Below are positions 17,466-25,722 of a stretch of 64,000 nt of DNA, piece after piece (position 1 is the stretch's first letter; the number at the start of each line of letters is the position of its first letter). Origin of the DNA: Alcaligenes aquatilis (lineage in GTDB: Bacteria > Pseudomonadota > Gammaproteobacteria > Burkholderiales > Burkholderiaceae_B); contig NZ_CP022390.1 in assembly GCF_003076515.1 (NCBI RefSeq), positions 62,001-126,000 of the forward strand. The letters run 5' to 3'. Position numbers and translations under genes: made by a program. The notes under the pieces are model-generated. The model was given only the letters and a program-made list of their open reading frames with translations. It was not told the origin of the DNA and searched no databases.

Positions 17466-18688
17466 GCTCTGTGCAATGTCAGGAAGAGATCGCGCTGGCC
17501 CAGCGCGTATTGGGAGCCAAGGCATCGGCCACCAAAGAGATGACACGCCTGGCCAATCAAATGCGGCAACAGGGGCAGTCAGTTATTACCCTCAGCCAGG
17601 GCGAGCCGGATTTTGCGACCCCCGAGCATGTGCGTCAGGCGGCCAAAGAAGCGATTGATCGCAATGAGTCCCGCTATACCGAAGTAGCCGGCACCCTGGC
17701 TTTGCGTGAGGCTGTGGTGCGCAAATTCGAGCGCGACAATGGCCTGCACTTCAGCCCGGATCAGATCCAGGTGGGTTGCGGGGCCAAACAAGCCTTGTAC
17801 AACGCCTTGCAGGCCACGGTACAGGATGGTGACGAGGTCATCATCCCTACCCCCGCCTGGGTGTCTTACCCTGAAATGGTGCTGTTGGCCGGTGGCCAAC
17901 CGGTCATTGTGCGGTGCAGTGCACAGGCCGGCTTCAAGCTGCAAGCTGACCAATTGGAACGGGCCATCACCCCCCGTACCAAATGGCTGATGCTCAACTC
18001 CCCCTCCAACCCCAGTGGTGCGGTGTATTCGCGTCAGGAGCTGGAAGCACTGGAGCAAGTGCTGTTGCGTCACCCCCATGTCTGGGTGATGGCCGATGAT
18101 GTGTACGAAAAAATCCGTTATAGCGACGAACCCTTTGCAACGCCGGCTGCTTTGTCGCCCCACATGGCAGCGCGCACCTTGACCATCAATGGTGTCTCCA
18201 AGGCCTATGCAATGACGGGTTGGCGAGTGGGTTTTGCAGCGGGTCCGCTGCACCTGATCAAAGCCATGAATCTGGTGCAGTCGCAAGCAACCTCACACAC
18301 CAGTTCCATCAGCCAGGCGGCGGCGGTGGCCGCACTGGATGGCCCCATGGATTTTCTGCCTGAGTTTGTGGAAGCGTTCCGTCGCCGCCGCGACAAGGTG
18401 GTGGCCGCGCTCAATGCGATGCCGGGCATTGAATGTGATCTGCCTATGGGGGCGTTCTATGTGTTCCCTAGTTGCCAAGGCGTATTGGGTTTGCGGGACC
18501 CGTCAGGTCAGTTGATCAGTACGGATAAGGACTTGTGCATGTATTTCCTGCGTAGTGTTGGGGTGGCCGTTGTGCCTGGTTCGGCGTTTGAACTGCCTGG
18601 CCACTTCCGGGTGTCTTACGCCTCCAGTGACCAGGAGCTGGAAGAGGCCATGAGCCGCATTGCCCAAGCTATTGCTCGACTGAGCTGA
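17462..18688 (+). CDS. PLP-dependent class I/II aminotransferase, probable phosphonoalanine aminotransferase
   Basis: A 408-residue fold-type I aminotransferase. The PLP lysine is K247 in SKAYAMTGWRVGF; N183 (NSPSNPSGAVYS), D212 and Y216 (ADDVYEKI) are the usual cofactor contacts, and the C-terminal substrate Arg lies in HFRVSYASS. The start at 17462 gives an ATGA overlap with the permease and an AGGA nine bases upstream; the ATG at 17453 sits directly on that site. The general family is aspartate/alanine aminotransferase. Its place between a phosphonate importer and phosphonopyruvate hydrolase suggests that it converts L-phosphonoalanine to phosphonopyruvate with pyruvate or 2-oxoglutarate as amino acceptor, like the PalB enzyme recalled from Variovorax. 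The substrate is inferred. Confidence 0.87.
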   Translation: MSSVQCQEEIALAQRVLGAKASATKEMTRLANQMRQQGQSVITLSQGEPDFATPEHVRQAAKEAIDRNESRYTEVAGTLALREAVVRKFERDNGLHFSPDQIQVGCGAKQALYNALQATVQDGDEVIIPTPAWVSYPEMVLLAGGQPVIVRCSAQAGFKLQADQLERAITPRTKWLMLNSPSNPSGAVYSRQELEALEQVLLRHPHVWVMADDVYEKIRYSDEPFATPAALSPHMAARTLTINGVSKAYAMTGWRVGFAAGPLHLIKAMNLVQSQATSHTSSISQAAAVAALDGPMDFLPEFVEAFRRRRDKVVAALNAMPGIECDLPMGAFYVFPSCQGVLGLRDPSGQLISTDKDLCMYFLRSVGVAVVPGSAFELPGHFRVSYASSDQELEEAMSRIAQAIARLS

Positions 18689-18708
18689 ACCCCTTACGGA
18701 GAAACAGT

Positions 18709-19587
18709 GTGAATAGTAAAAAAAATCAGGTGTTGAAAGCAGCCTTCTCCCAAGGGCGATTGATGACGGCAATGGCCGCTCATAACCCGTTGGCGGCTCG
18801 TCTGGCTCAGGATGCCGGTTTCGGGGCAATTTGGGGGAGCGGTTTTGAGTTGTCTGCCAGTTATGCCGTGCCCGATGCCAACATTCTGTCGATGGGAACG
18901 CACTTGGAGATGATGCGGGCGATTGCCTCGACCGTGGACATCCCTTTGATTGCCGACATTGATACTGGTTTTGGTAATGCAGTGAATGTCAGCTATGTCA
19001 TACCGCAGTACGAGGCGGCGGGCGCCAGTGCCATTGTGATGGAGGATAAAACCTTTCCGAAAGACACCAGTTTGCGAGCGGATGGGCGTCAGGAGTTGGT
19101 GCGAATTGAAGAGTTCCAGGGCAAGATTGAAGCGGCTTGTGCCGCACGCCGTGATCCGGATTTTCTGATTATTGCGCGGGTAGAAGCCCTGATTGCCGGC
19201 CTGGGGCAAGAAGAGGCCCTGAAGCGTGGCCTGGCGTATGAGCAGGCGGGTGCAGATGCCATTTTGATTCACTCCAAACAGGCCACGCCAGATCAGATTC
19301 TGTCTTTTGTAGAAGCTTGGACAGGCAAGGTGCCGTTGGTGTTGGTGCCTACGGCCTACCCTCAACTGACTGAGGCCGACATTGCCCAATTGGGCAAAGT
19401 GGGCGTGGTGATTTACGGCAATCATGCGATTCGTGCGGCCGTAGGGGCCATGCAAGCGGTGTTTGCCCAGATTCGCCAGGATGGCGGCATTCAGAATGTG
19501 GATGCCAGTCTGCCCTCCGTCAAAACCATTATTGGTTTGCAAGGTGATGCCCATATGCGTCAGATCGAGGCCCGATTCCTGCGCTAG
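18709..19587 (+). CDS. palA: phosphonopyruvate hydrolase
   Basis: A 292-residue TIM-barrel enzyme of the isocitrate lyase/PEP mutase superfamily that hydrolyses phosphonopyruvate to pyruvate and phosphate, breaking the C-P bond. The sequence is very close to the Variovorax sp. Pal2 enzyme as I recall it (GIWGSGFELSASYAVPDANI is nearly the same). The decisive position is in the gating loop EDKTFPKDTSL: T120 replaces the Asn that PEP mutases have in PKTNSL, the change known to mark the hydrolase. Metal-site acidic residues are present in ADIDTGFGN and MEDK. The start is GTG at 18709 after ACGGAGAA. It is the last enzyme of the phosphonoalanine operon. Confidence 0.92.
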   Translation: MNSKKNQVLKAAFSQGRLMTAMAAHNPLAARLAQDAGFGAIWGSGFELSASYAVPDANILSMGTHLEMMRAIASTVDIPLIADIDTGFGNAVNVSYVIPQYEAAGASAIVMEDKTFPKDTSLRADGRQELVRIEEFQGKIEAACAARRDPDFLIIARVEALIAGLGQEEALKRGLAYEQAGADAILIHSKQATPDQILSFVEAWTGKVPLVLVPTAYPQLTEADIAQLGKVGVVIYGNHAIRAAVGAMQAVFAQIRQDGGIQNVDASLPSVKTIIGLQGDAHMRQIEARFLR

Positions 19588-19655
19588 AAGGGGCAGCATT
19601 GGGCTTCGTATAATGGCTGATGGCCCGATGGCGGGCCCTTAGCCGGATAAATGCG

Positions 19656-20714
19656 ATGCCCCAATCTGCACAAGGCCCTATCCCGGTCACGCTGTTGACC
19701 GGCTTTCTGGGCAGTGGGAAAACGACCCTGATCAATCGCGCTTTGCAAGAAGCGCAGATGGCCGACACGCTGGTCATCATCAATGAGTTTGGGCAGACGG
19801 CGCTGGACCATCTGCTGGTGGCGCACAGCCAGGAAAATCTGGTGCAGGAGATGGGCAATGGCTGCGTGTGTTGCACCATACGGCGCGATCTGGTGCAGAC
19901 CTTGCGCGATATTACCTGGCGGTTTTCCAGGGCGGGTCAGCGACAGTTTAGTCGGGTGTTCATTGAAACAACGGGGCTGGCTGATCCCGCCCCTATTATT
20001 CATACCTTGCTGGGCGAGCCTCAATTGGCGGGCAAATATCGTCTGGATGCGGTGGTCACGGTCGTTGACCTGGAGCATGCCAGCGAGACCTTGCGTCGCG
20101 AGGAGCTGGCCCGGCGGCAAGTCGCCTTAGCCGATCTATTGGTATTGAGCAAACGCGACTGCGTCGATGCCGATCGTGAGCAGGAGGTCAGCCAGCAATT
20201 GGCTGGATTGAATCAGGCCGCTCAGCGTCTGGTTTTGGATGTTGGGCAATCTATGGCGCCCTATTTGCTGGCACTGGGCGACCAGCAAGGCCAGTGGGCT
20301 GCGTGGGAGGCGTCCAGCCATGATTGTCTCCATGAGCATTATCACGACCATCATCACGACCATGGCGCCGGTGGTGCGCTGTCCGGGCAAGCGCGGCATG
20401 GGCATGCTGTCAGTGCGATCAGCGTAGCCGTGCCGGAGGCACTGAATGCGCAGCATCTGTCGGATTGGCTTGATGAGCTGTGTCGTTGGGCGGGTCCGCG
20501 CTTGTTGCGTTTGAAAGCGGTCTTGGCCGTGCAGGGCCGGGAGACGGCGCAGGTAGTGCATGCCGTGCAGCATCGGGTCTACCCGTTCGGATCCTTGTCG
20601 CAGTGGCCTTGGCCGCAACGGCAAGGGCGTCTTGTACTCATTACGCAGGATCTGGAACCAGCTCAAGTTTGGCAGCGGCTGTGTCAGTTGGATGCGTCGG
20701 TTCGTGCGGTGTGA
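19656..20714 (+). CDS. CobW/COG0523-family GTP-dependent metallochaperone
   Basis: A 352-residue P-loop GTPase. Walker A GFLGSGKT is at residues 16-23, the metal-binding CxCC motif at C70-V-C-C73, and the guanine-specificity motif SKRD near residue 165. A His-rich loop of about 16 residues (HDCLHEHYHDHHHDHG) lies near residue 225, before the CobW C-terminal domain. Such proteins insert zinc or cobalt into target enzymes. It follows palA by 68 bp on the same strand. PalA is metal-dependent, so a supply role is possible, but many bacteria carry COG0523 genes for general zinc homeostasis. Confidence 0.88.
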   Translation: MPQSAQGPIPVTLLTGFLGSGKTTLINRALQEAQMADTLVIINEFGQTALDHLLVAHSQENLVQEMGNGCVCCTIRRDLVQTLRDITWRFSRAGQRQFSRVFIETTGLADPAPIIHTLLGEPQLAGKYRLDAVVTVVDLEHASETLRREELARRQVALADLLVLSKRDCVDADREQEVSQQLAGLNQAAQRLVLDVGQSMAPYLLALGDQQGQWAAWEASSHDCLHEHYHDHHHDHGAGGALSGQARHGHAVSAISVAVPEALNAQHLSDWLDELCRWAGPRLLRLKAVLAVQGRETAQVVHAVQHRVYPFGSLSQWPWPQRQGRLVLITQDLEPAQVWQRLCQLDASVRAV

Positions 20715-20899
20715 GGTGCATTTTCCCCGTTCTTTGGCCGTTGATGGAAAACAGCCCATGAGATTGGTGAGTTTGATGGTCGTCAGTGTTTCCAAGAATA
20801 TGGCTGGGTGCCGTAATTTCTATTTATAAAAATAAGATTAAGATGCATTTAGTCGATACACCTGTCTTGTAACGGCCCAGCACCTTGAAAGGAGTGATC

Positions 20900-21973
20900 A
20901 TGAAGGCAATGGTTTATTACGGTGAAAATGACATCCGCTTTGAAGAACGGGAGAAACCGGACCTTCAAGCACCTACCGATGCCATTATTCGCATGGTTAA
21001 AACCACAATTTGTGGTACGGATCTGGGTATTTGGAAGGGAAAAAATCCAGAAATCCGTCGTGTGGCCGAAGAAAAAACCGGCAGTTTCAATGGCCGTATT
21101 CTCGGGCACGAAGGGGTGGGCATTATTGAGCAGGTTGGCTCAGCGGTAAAAAACGTCAAAGTGGGCGATAAGGTCATTGTGTCGTGCGTGAGCCGTTGTG
21201 GTACCTGCGAGAACTGCCAAAAACAACTGTACGCGCACTGCCGCAATGACGGCGGCTGGATTTTGGGCTACATGATTGACGGTACACAGGCTGAATACGT
21301 GCGCACCCCCTTTGCCGATACGTCCCTGTACCCTTTGCCTGCCGAACTGAATGAAGATGTGGCCGTGTTGCTATCCGATGCTTTGCCCACTGCGCATGAA
21401 ATTGGCGTGCAGTATGGCAATGTGCAGCCGGGTGACACCATTGCCATTGTGGGAGCCGGCCCAGTGGGTATGGGGTGCTTGTTGACCGCCCAGTTGTATT
21501 CGCCCAGCCAGATCATCGTGGTAGACATGGACGAGAACCGACTGGCTATGGCCAAAGAGCTCGGTGCCACGCACATCATTAATTCGGCCAAGGAAGACCC
21601 CGTGGCTCGTATTATGGCCATTACCGATGAGCGCGGCGTAGATTGCGCGATGGAAGCGGTGGGCGTTGAAGCGACCTGGAATGTGTGCCAGCAAGTGGTC
21701 AAGGAAGGTGGTCATTTGGCCAATGTGGGTGTGCATGGCAAATCGGTGAATTTCTCGCTAGAAAAATTGTGGATCAAAAATTTGACCATTACCACCGGTC
21801 TGGTCAATGCCAACACGACAGGCATGCTGCTCAAAACATGCTGCTCGGGCAAGTTGCCCATCGAGAAACTGGCAACCCACCACTTCACGTTTGATCAGCT
21901 TGAAAAAGCCTATGATGTGTTCAAACATGCCGCTGACGAAAAAGCAATGAAGGTGATTGTCGACTTCGCCTGA
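20900..21973 (+). CDS. zinc-dependent alcohol dehydrogenase (MDR superfamily)
   Basis: A 357-residue medium-chain dehydrogenase. The catalytic zinc ligands appear as C in TTICGTD and HE in LGHEGVG; the structural-zinc lobe is CGTCENCQKQLYAHC. The NAD-binding fold has GAGPVGMG near residue 180, and the Asp in VVDMDENR favours NAD over NADP. The start at 20900 follows AAAGGAG with a suitable gap; an upstream TTG at 20885 overlaps this ribosome site. It resembles broad-substrate secondary or short-chain alcohol dehydrogenases. It stands alone between a gap and a strong terminator. Confidence 0.9.
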   Translation: MKAMVYYGENDIRFEEREKPDLQAPTDAIIRMVKTTICGTDLGIWKGKNPEIRRVAEEKTGSFNGRILGHEGVGIIEQVGSAVKNVKVGDKVIVSCVSRCGTCENCQKQLYAHCRNDGGWILGYMIDGTQAEYVRTPFADTSLYPLPAELNEDVAVLLSDALPTAHEIGVQYGNVQPGDTIAIVGAGPVGMGCLLTAQLYSPSQIIVVDMDENRLAMAKELGATHIINSAKEDPVARIMAITDERGVDCAMEAVGVEATWNVCQQVVKEGGHLANVGVHGKSVNFSLEKLWIKNLTITTGLVNANTTGMLLKTCCSGKLPIEKLATHHFTFDQLEKAYDVFKHAADEKAMKVIVDFA

Positions 21974-21998
21974 CGGTTTTATGCCGACCCTGCCACGT

Positions 21999-22028
21999 AA
22001 AGCGCCTGTTTATTGCAGGCGCTTTTTT
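21999..22028 (+). terminator. rho-independent terminator of the alcohol dehydrogenase gene
   Basis: AAAGCGCCTG and CAGGCGCTTT form a 10-bp stem with a 7-base loop, followed by a T-tract. Confidence 0.9.
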
Positions 22029-22055
22029 GTGGTTATGCAGATGGGGTAGGTTTTA

Positions 22056-22083
22056 AAAAAAGGACGCCTAAGCGTCCTTTTCA
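22056..22083 (-). terminator. terminator of the convergent Bug receptor gene
   Basis: AAGGACGC-CTAA-GCGTCCTT flanked by A-tract on the left, which reads as a T-tract on the minus strand, 23 bp after the Bug gene stop. It may work in both directions. Confidence 0.8.
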
Positions 22084-22105
22084 AAAGCCGTTGGGCTAAC
22101 AGACG

Positions 22106-23083
22106 TTATTGGGGCTCTACGCCCACTTTCTTGAACAAGGCGGCCCACTGGGGAACCTGTTGTTCCACTTTGGCTTGCAAGGCGGCCGGGTTGGCTTCTT
22201 TGTCCATGACCGTCGCTCCCAGGGTGGACATGCGGCTTCGGAAGTCCTTGTCGGCCATGCCGGTCTGCAAGGCTTTCACCAAGGTATCCACGACAGGCTG
22301 GGGGGTGTCCTTCGGTGCCCACATACCGTGCCAGATACCAACTTCAAAGTCCTTGAAACCGGACTCCTGCATGGTGGGGACGTCCGGTAAGGTTGGGACG
22401 CGTTGCGGGCTGGTCACGGCATAGACCTTCACTTTGCCGGATTTGATTTGTTGGGTGGTATTGGTGGTTTGGTCACACATGACGTCCACCTGCTTGCCCA
22501 TCAAATCCGCAATGGCCGGGGCGGTGCCTTTATAGGGGACCGTCAGCAGCTCGATACCCAGCGCTTCGGTGAGCATGGTGCCGCACAGGTGGCTGGCTGC
22601 GCCAATCCCGGCGTTGGCCAGGGAAACCTTGTCCTGGTTGTCCTTCAAGTACTGCACCAGTTCCTGAATGTTGTTGGGCGGGAAGTCCTCGCGGGCAATG
22701 ATGGTCATGGGAACGTCGACCACCAGACCGATGGGGGACATACCATTGATGGCGTCGTAGCCGGGTTTCTTGTACAGCGAAGGAGCCGTGGAAAAGCCGA
22801 TGTGCATCAGCAGTATGTTGTAGCCGTCCGGTTTGGCACGGGCGACCTGGGAGGTGCCAATGGAGCCCCCGGCACCGCCCTTGTTTTCGACCACGATGGT
22901 TTCACCCAAGGCTGGGCGCATGGCTTCGGCCAGAGCGCGTGCCACGTTGTCCGTGGGGCCGCCCGCCGCAAAAGGGACCACCATATTGATGGGGTGGTCC
23001 GGATAACCCGCTGCCTGCGCGGTGACCGAGCAGGCCAAGGCCGCGCCCAGACTGACAAACAGCTTGTTTAATGCAACAGCCAT
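22106..23083 (-). CDS. Bug/TctC-family periplasmic receptor
   Basis: A 325-residue secreted binding protein. The signal peptide ends SVTAQA before AGYPDHPINMVVPFAAGG. Family motifs are VVPFAAGGPTDNVARALAEA, VVENKGGAGGSIGTSQVA and VPYKGTAPAIADLMGKQVD, where the last is the ligand-clasping loop. Neither a TctA nor a TctB gene is near. It is a single-gene unit with its own terminator, so context gives no clue to the ligand. It shares the Bug fold with the proteins at 9842 and 29503, but their sequences are clearly diverged. Confidence 0.92.
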   Translation of the reverse strand: MAVALNKLFVSLGAALACSVTAQAAGYPDHPINMVVPFAAGGPTDNVARALAEAMRPALGETIVVENKGGAGGSIGTSQVARAKPDGYNILLMHIGFSTAPSLYKKPGYDAINGMSPIGLVVDVPMTIIAREDFPPNNIQELVQYLKDNQDKVSLANAGIGAASHLCGTMLTEALGIELLTVPYKGTAPAIADLMGKQVDVMCDQTTNTTQQIKSGKVKVYAVTSPQRVPTLPDVPTMQESGFKDFEVGIWHGMWAPKDTPQPVVDTLVKALQTGMADKDFRSRMSTLGATVMDKEANPAALQAKVEQQVPQWAALFKKVGVEPQ

Positions 23084-23292
23084 AATGCCTCCTTGATAAG
23101 GATTGCTTATTCTTTTGGGAGATACCTGGATCCGGTCGCGTGGTGTTGCGAAGCGTTGCAGGAGTGGCTTTATTCTACTGAGTGCAAACGCGTTTCTTGT
23201 TCAGGTCTAACCCTAGTAAGGGGCGTAAATCGGCTAGGGGAATATACGGGGACAAGCCACGACCTAAGGCGGTGGCTTGTCCAGGGACGGGG

Positions 23293-24813
23293 TCACGCAG
23301 AGGTCGGTTTATGCAGGACCGGCGTTAGGTAGGCGATGACGGCAACCGTCAGGGCGGCAGTGGCGACCAAGCTGCAAAAGATCATCAGACCCTGATCCAG
23401 GCCCAAGTGGTCGGCCAGCCAGCCCAGGCCCAAAATAGGCAAAATGGCACCCAGGTAACCCGTGATCAGGTAGGTGGAGGTCAGGCCGGCACGCTGGTGC
23501 GGGGGGGAGACACGTTGCACGATGGACATGCCGCCGTACATGCACAGGCCGTGGCCAAAGGCGGTCAGCAGTACGCACACAATGAACAGTAGCGAGGAGC
23601 TGGCCCACAGATTGATCAGCAAGGCGATACAGGCCAGGGTGAAGGACAGCAGCCCCACAATGACGCTGCGCTTGGCCGGCCAGCGGCGGATCAGTAACTG
23701 GAAACCCGAGGACAGAAACAGAATAATCCCGATGGAAAAGCCGCTGGTGGCCGGGCCGTGCCAAGGCACCATTTGCGCCATGAAGCTCGGTGCCAGAGAG
23801 GCAAACAGACTGAACATGGCAAAGGCGCAGCAGGCAGACAAGCAGCCAATCAGATAGGGGCGTCGTAAATGGGTGGCGGGCAGCGTCAGGCGCGGCATCC
23901 AGGTGCGCCAACTGTTCTTTTGCGGAACAGGCTGTTTGCTGGCAATGGGCCGGATTTGAAACAGGGCATAGATGGCCAGTACGCCCAGGATCATGGAGGG
24001 GATATAGCTGGAGAACAGTGGGTTCGGTATCCATTGTGCGATCAGGCCGCCTACCACTGGGCCCAGGCCAAATCCAAAGGCCAGCATCAGCGAGGTAGTG
24101 GCCGCAGCGCGTTGCACATCCCCGCCCCGGTTAAATTGCCCCAGACCGATGGAGGCCGAGGTCACAATCATGCTGGAGGCCATCCCGATCATGATGCGGC
24201 TGAATAGAAAGCTGCCCACATCCCAGGCAAAGGCGGACAGGGTTACGCCGCTGGTGACCAGAATCAAGCCGGTACGCAGCACGGGCATAAAGCCTTTCAT
24301 GTCGCTTAAGCGGCCCAGAAACAGCAGGCCCGTCAAGCCGGAGGCCATATACGCCACGTAGAGTTGGGTGATGTGGCTGGCGTTCAGATCCCAGCGATCC
24401 TGGTACAGCGGATACAGCGGGCTGGCCAAGGCCGTACCCATTACCCCGATACACATGGCGATACTGATCCACACGTAAGGGTCCCACTTGTTTTTTTTGC
24501 AGGGGGGCCGTGGCGTTGCGGGTTTGTCAGCGTCCGCTGCTTGGCTCGGGTGGTTCAGGTGATGTTCGACTCGTGCCTGTTGCAGGGTCTGGGCGGGGGC
24601 ACTGGCGTGAAAGTCCTTGCAGCTTTGGGCGTCTTGCCAGCTTTCGTGCAGCACCCAGTGTCCGGGGGGCTGGTCCTTGCGCAATACATCGAAGCGTAAA
24701 CAGGCGGTGTTGGCTCGGGCTTGTTCAGCCAGCGAGCCTGTATAGGTATCCTGCGCTTGCAGATCCAAATCGGTGAAATGGTAGTGTGTAGTACGAAAGT
24801 ACGTATCGCCCAT
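23293..24813 (-). CDS. fusion of an antibiotic-biosynthesis-monooxygenase (ABM) domain with an MFS transporter
   Basis: A 506-residue protein with two parts. Residues 1-85 match the small ABM/YgiN ferredoxin-like fold (ARANTACLRFDVLR, then HWVLHESWQDAQSCKDFHAS), found in quinol monooxygenases and heme-degrading enzymes. After a polar linker (about residues 90-110), twelve membrane segments of an MFS carrier follow, with the loop 2-3 motif FLGRLSDMKG and a YajR/multidrug-like character. I chose the ATG at 24813; the upstream TTG at 24822 collides with the AAGGA site. The linker codes through runs of eight A and six C residues on the coding strand, so the joint should be checked for a sequencing or replication slip. 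If real, the cytosolic domain may modify the transported compound. Confidence 0.8.
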   Translation of the reverse strand: MGDTYFRTTHYHFTDLDLQAQDTYTGSLAEQARANTACLRFDVLRKDQPPGHWVLHESWQDAQSCKDFHASAPAQTLQQARVEHHLNHPSQAADADKPATPRPPCKKNKWDPYVWISIAMCIGVMGTALASPLYPLYQDRWDLNASHITQLYVAYMASGLTGLLFLGRLSDMKGFMPVLRTGLILVTSGVTLSAFAWDVGSFLFSRIMIGMASSMIVTSASIGLGQFNRGGDVQRAAATTSLMLAFGFGLGPVVGGLIAQWIPNPLFSSYIPSMILGVLAIYALFQIRPIASKQPVPQKNSWRTWMPRLTLPATHLRRPYLIGCLSACCAFAMFSLFASLAPSFMAQMVPWHGPATSGFSIGIILFLSSGFQLLIRRWPAKRSVIVGLLSFTLACIALLINLWASSSLLFIVCVLLTAFGHGLCMYGGMSIVQRVSPPHQRAGLTSTYLITGYLGAILPILGLGWLADHLGLDQGLMIFCSLVATAALTVAVIAYLTPVLHKPTSA

Positions 24814-24897
24814 GCGACGCAATCCTTGACAGCGAAATCATTCGGGACCATCAAGGATACTCTTTCGTGTCTGTACTTACATGGCAAATAGCTGACA

Positions 24898-25599
24898 CTA
24901 GGTTGGCTGGCGCAAATCCAGATGTACCTCAGCCACATGCAAGACTTCGGCCTCGTGGTCCGGGTCGCGCCAGGTGTCCTCACAGGCCATTTGATGCCAG
25001 TGTTGCATGGCAGGCAGTGCCAATAAGCGACTCATGTAGCTTTGGCACGTCTTGTCCAGCGTCAGACCATAGGTTTGCAAGCGAAATACCACGGGGGCGT
25101 AAAAGGCATCGACCGCGCTGAATCGCTCGCCGGCCAGGAAGGGGCCACCAAAACGGCTCAAACCTTCTTGCCAGAGGGTTTGCAGGCGATCCAGTTCACC
25201 TTGCAGGCGCATATCGTGCTGATGGTGATGGGCCCGCAAGGCAACGGCAAAGGGACACAGATTACGTAGCGAGGAAAAATTGGCGTGCATCTCTGCACTG
25301 GCGCTGCGAGCCCAGGCGCGTGCAATGGGGTCAATCGGCCAGACGCCGGGGTGCTGTTCGGCCAGATATTCAGCAATGGCCAGGCTGTCCCAAATAGTTT
25401 GCCCATTGGTATGCAACACAGGGACCTGGCCTGTCGGGGCCATTTCGTGAAAGGCCACAGTGCTAAAGGGATGGCCAAAGTTGAACCAGCGCACGTTAAA
25501 ATCCATGCCCAAGTGGCTCATTAATAACCAGGGTCTCAAAGACCAGGACGAGTAGTGGGGATTGCCCAGGACAAGGGTATAGTTTCTGGAAGCTTGCAT
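24898..25599 (-). CDS. glutathione S-transferase family protein
   Basis: A 233-residue cytosolic protein. The N-terminal thioredoxin-like domain (residues 6-85) has the Ser-rich catalytic turn NPHYSSWSLRPWLL and the glutathione-binding cis-Pro/Glu-Ser region GQVPVLHTNGQTIWDSLAIAEY, where Asp-Ser stands for Glu-Ser. The C-terminal helical domain has the FLAGERFSAVDAFYAPVV folding motif. It is transcribed in the same direction as the ABM-MFS fusion, 84 bp upstream of it, so the two may form a stress or detoxification unit. The substrate is unknown. Confidence 0.9.
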   Translation of the reverse strand: MQASRNYTLVLGNPHYSSWSLRPWLLMSHLGMDFNVRWFNFGHPFSTVAFHEMAPTGQVPVLHTNGQTIWDSLAIAEYLAEQHPGVWPIDPIARAWARSASAEMHANFSSLRNLCPFAVALRAHHHQHDMRLQGELDRLQTLWQEGLSRFGGPFLAGERFSAVDAFYAPVVFRLQTYGLTLDKTCQSYMSRLLALPAMQHWHQMACEDTWRDPDHEAEVLHVAEVHLDLRQPT

Positions 25600-25722
25600 G
25601 GTGGCACGGGTTTACGAAGGGGATGGTGGTTGCACTGTAGTTGGCTTTGATCTGTTTGGGTAGTACTGGCGCCGTCTTGCCGTTTTGGTACGTGGTTTTT
25701 TTACTGACTTGTGGAGTCGTCC

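Noticed and set aside
18709..19587. PEP mutase or methylisocitrate lyase as the identity of this gene
   Set aside because: The gating loop has Thr where PEP mutase has Asn, and the KKCGH motif of the lyases is absent.
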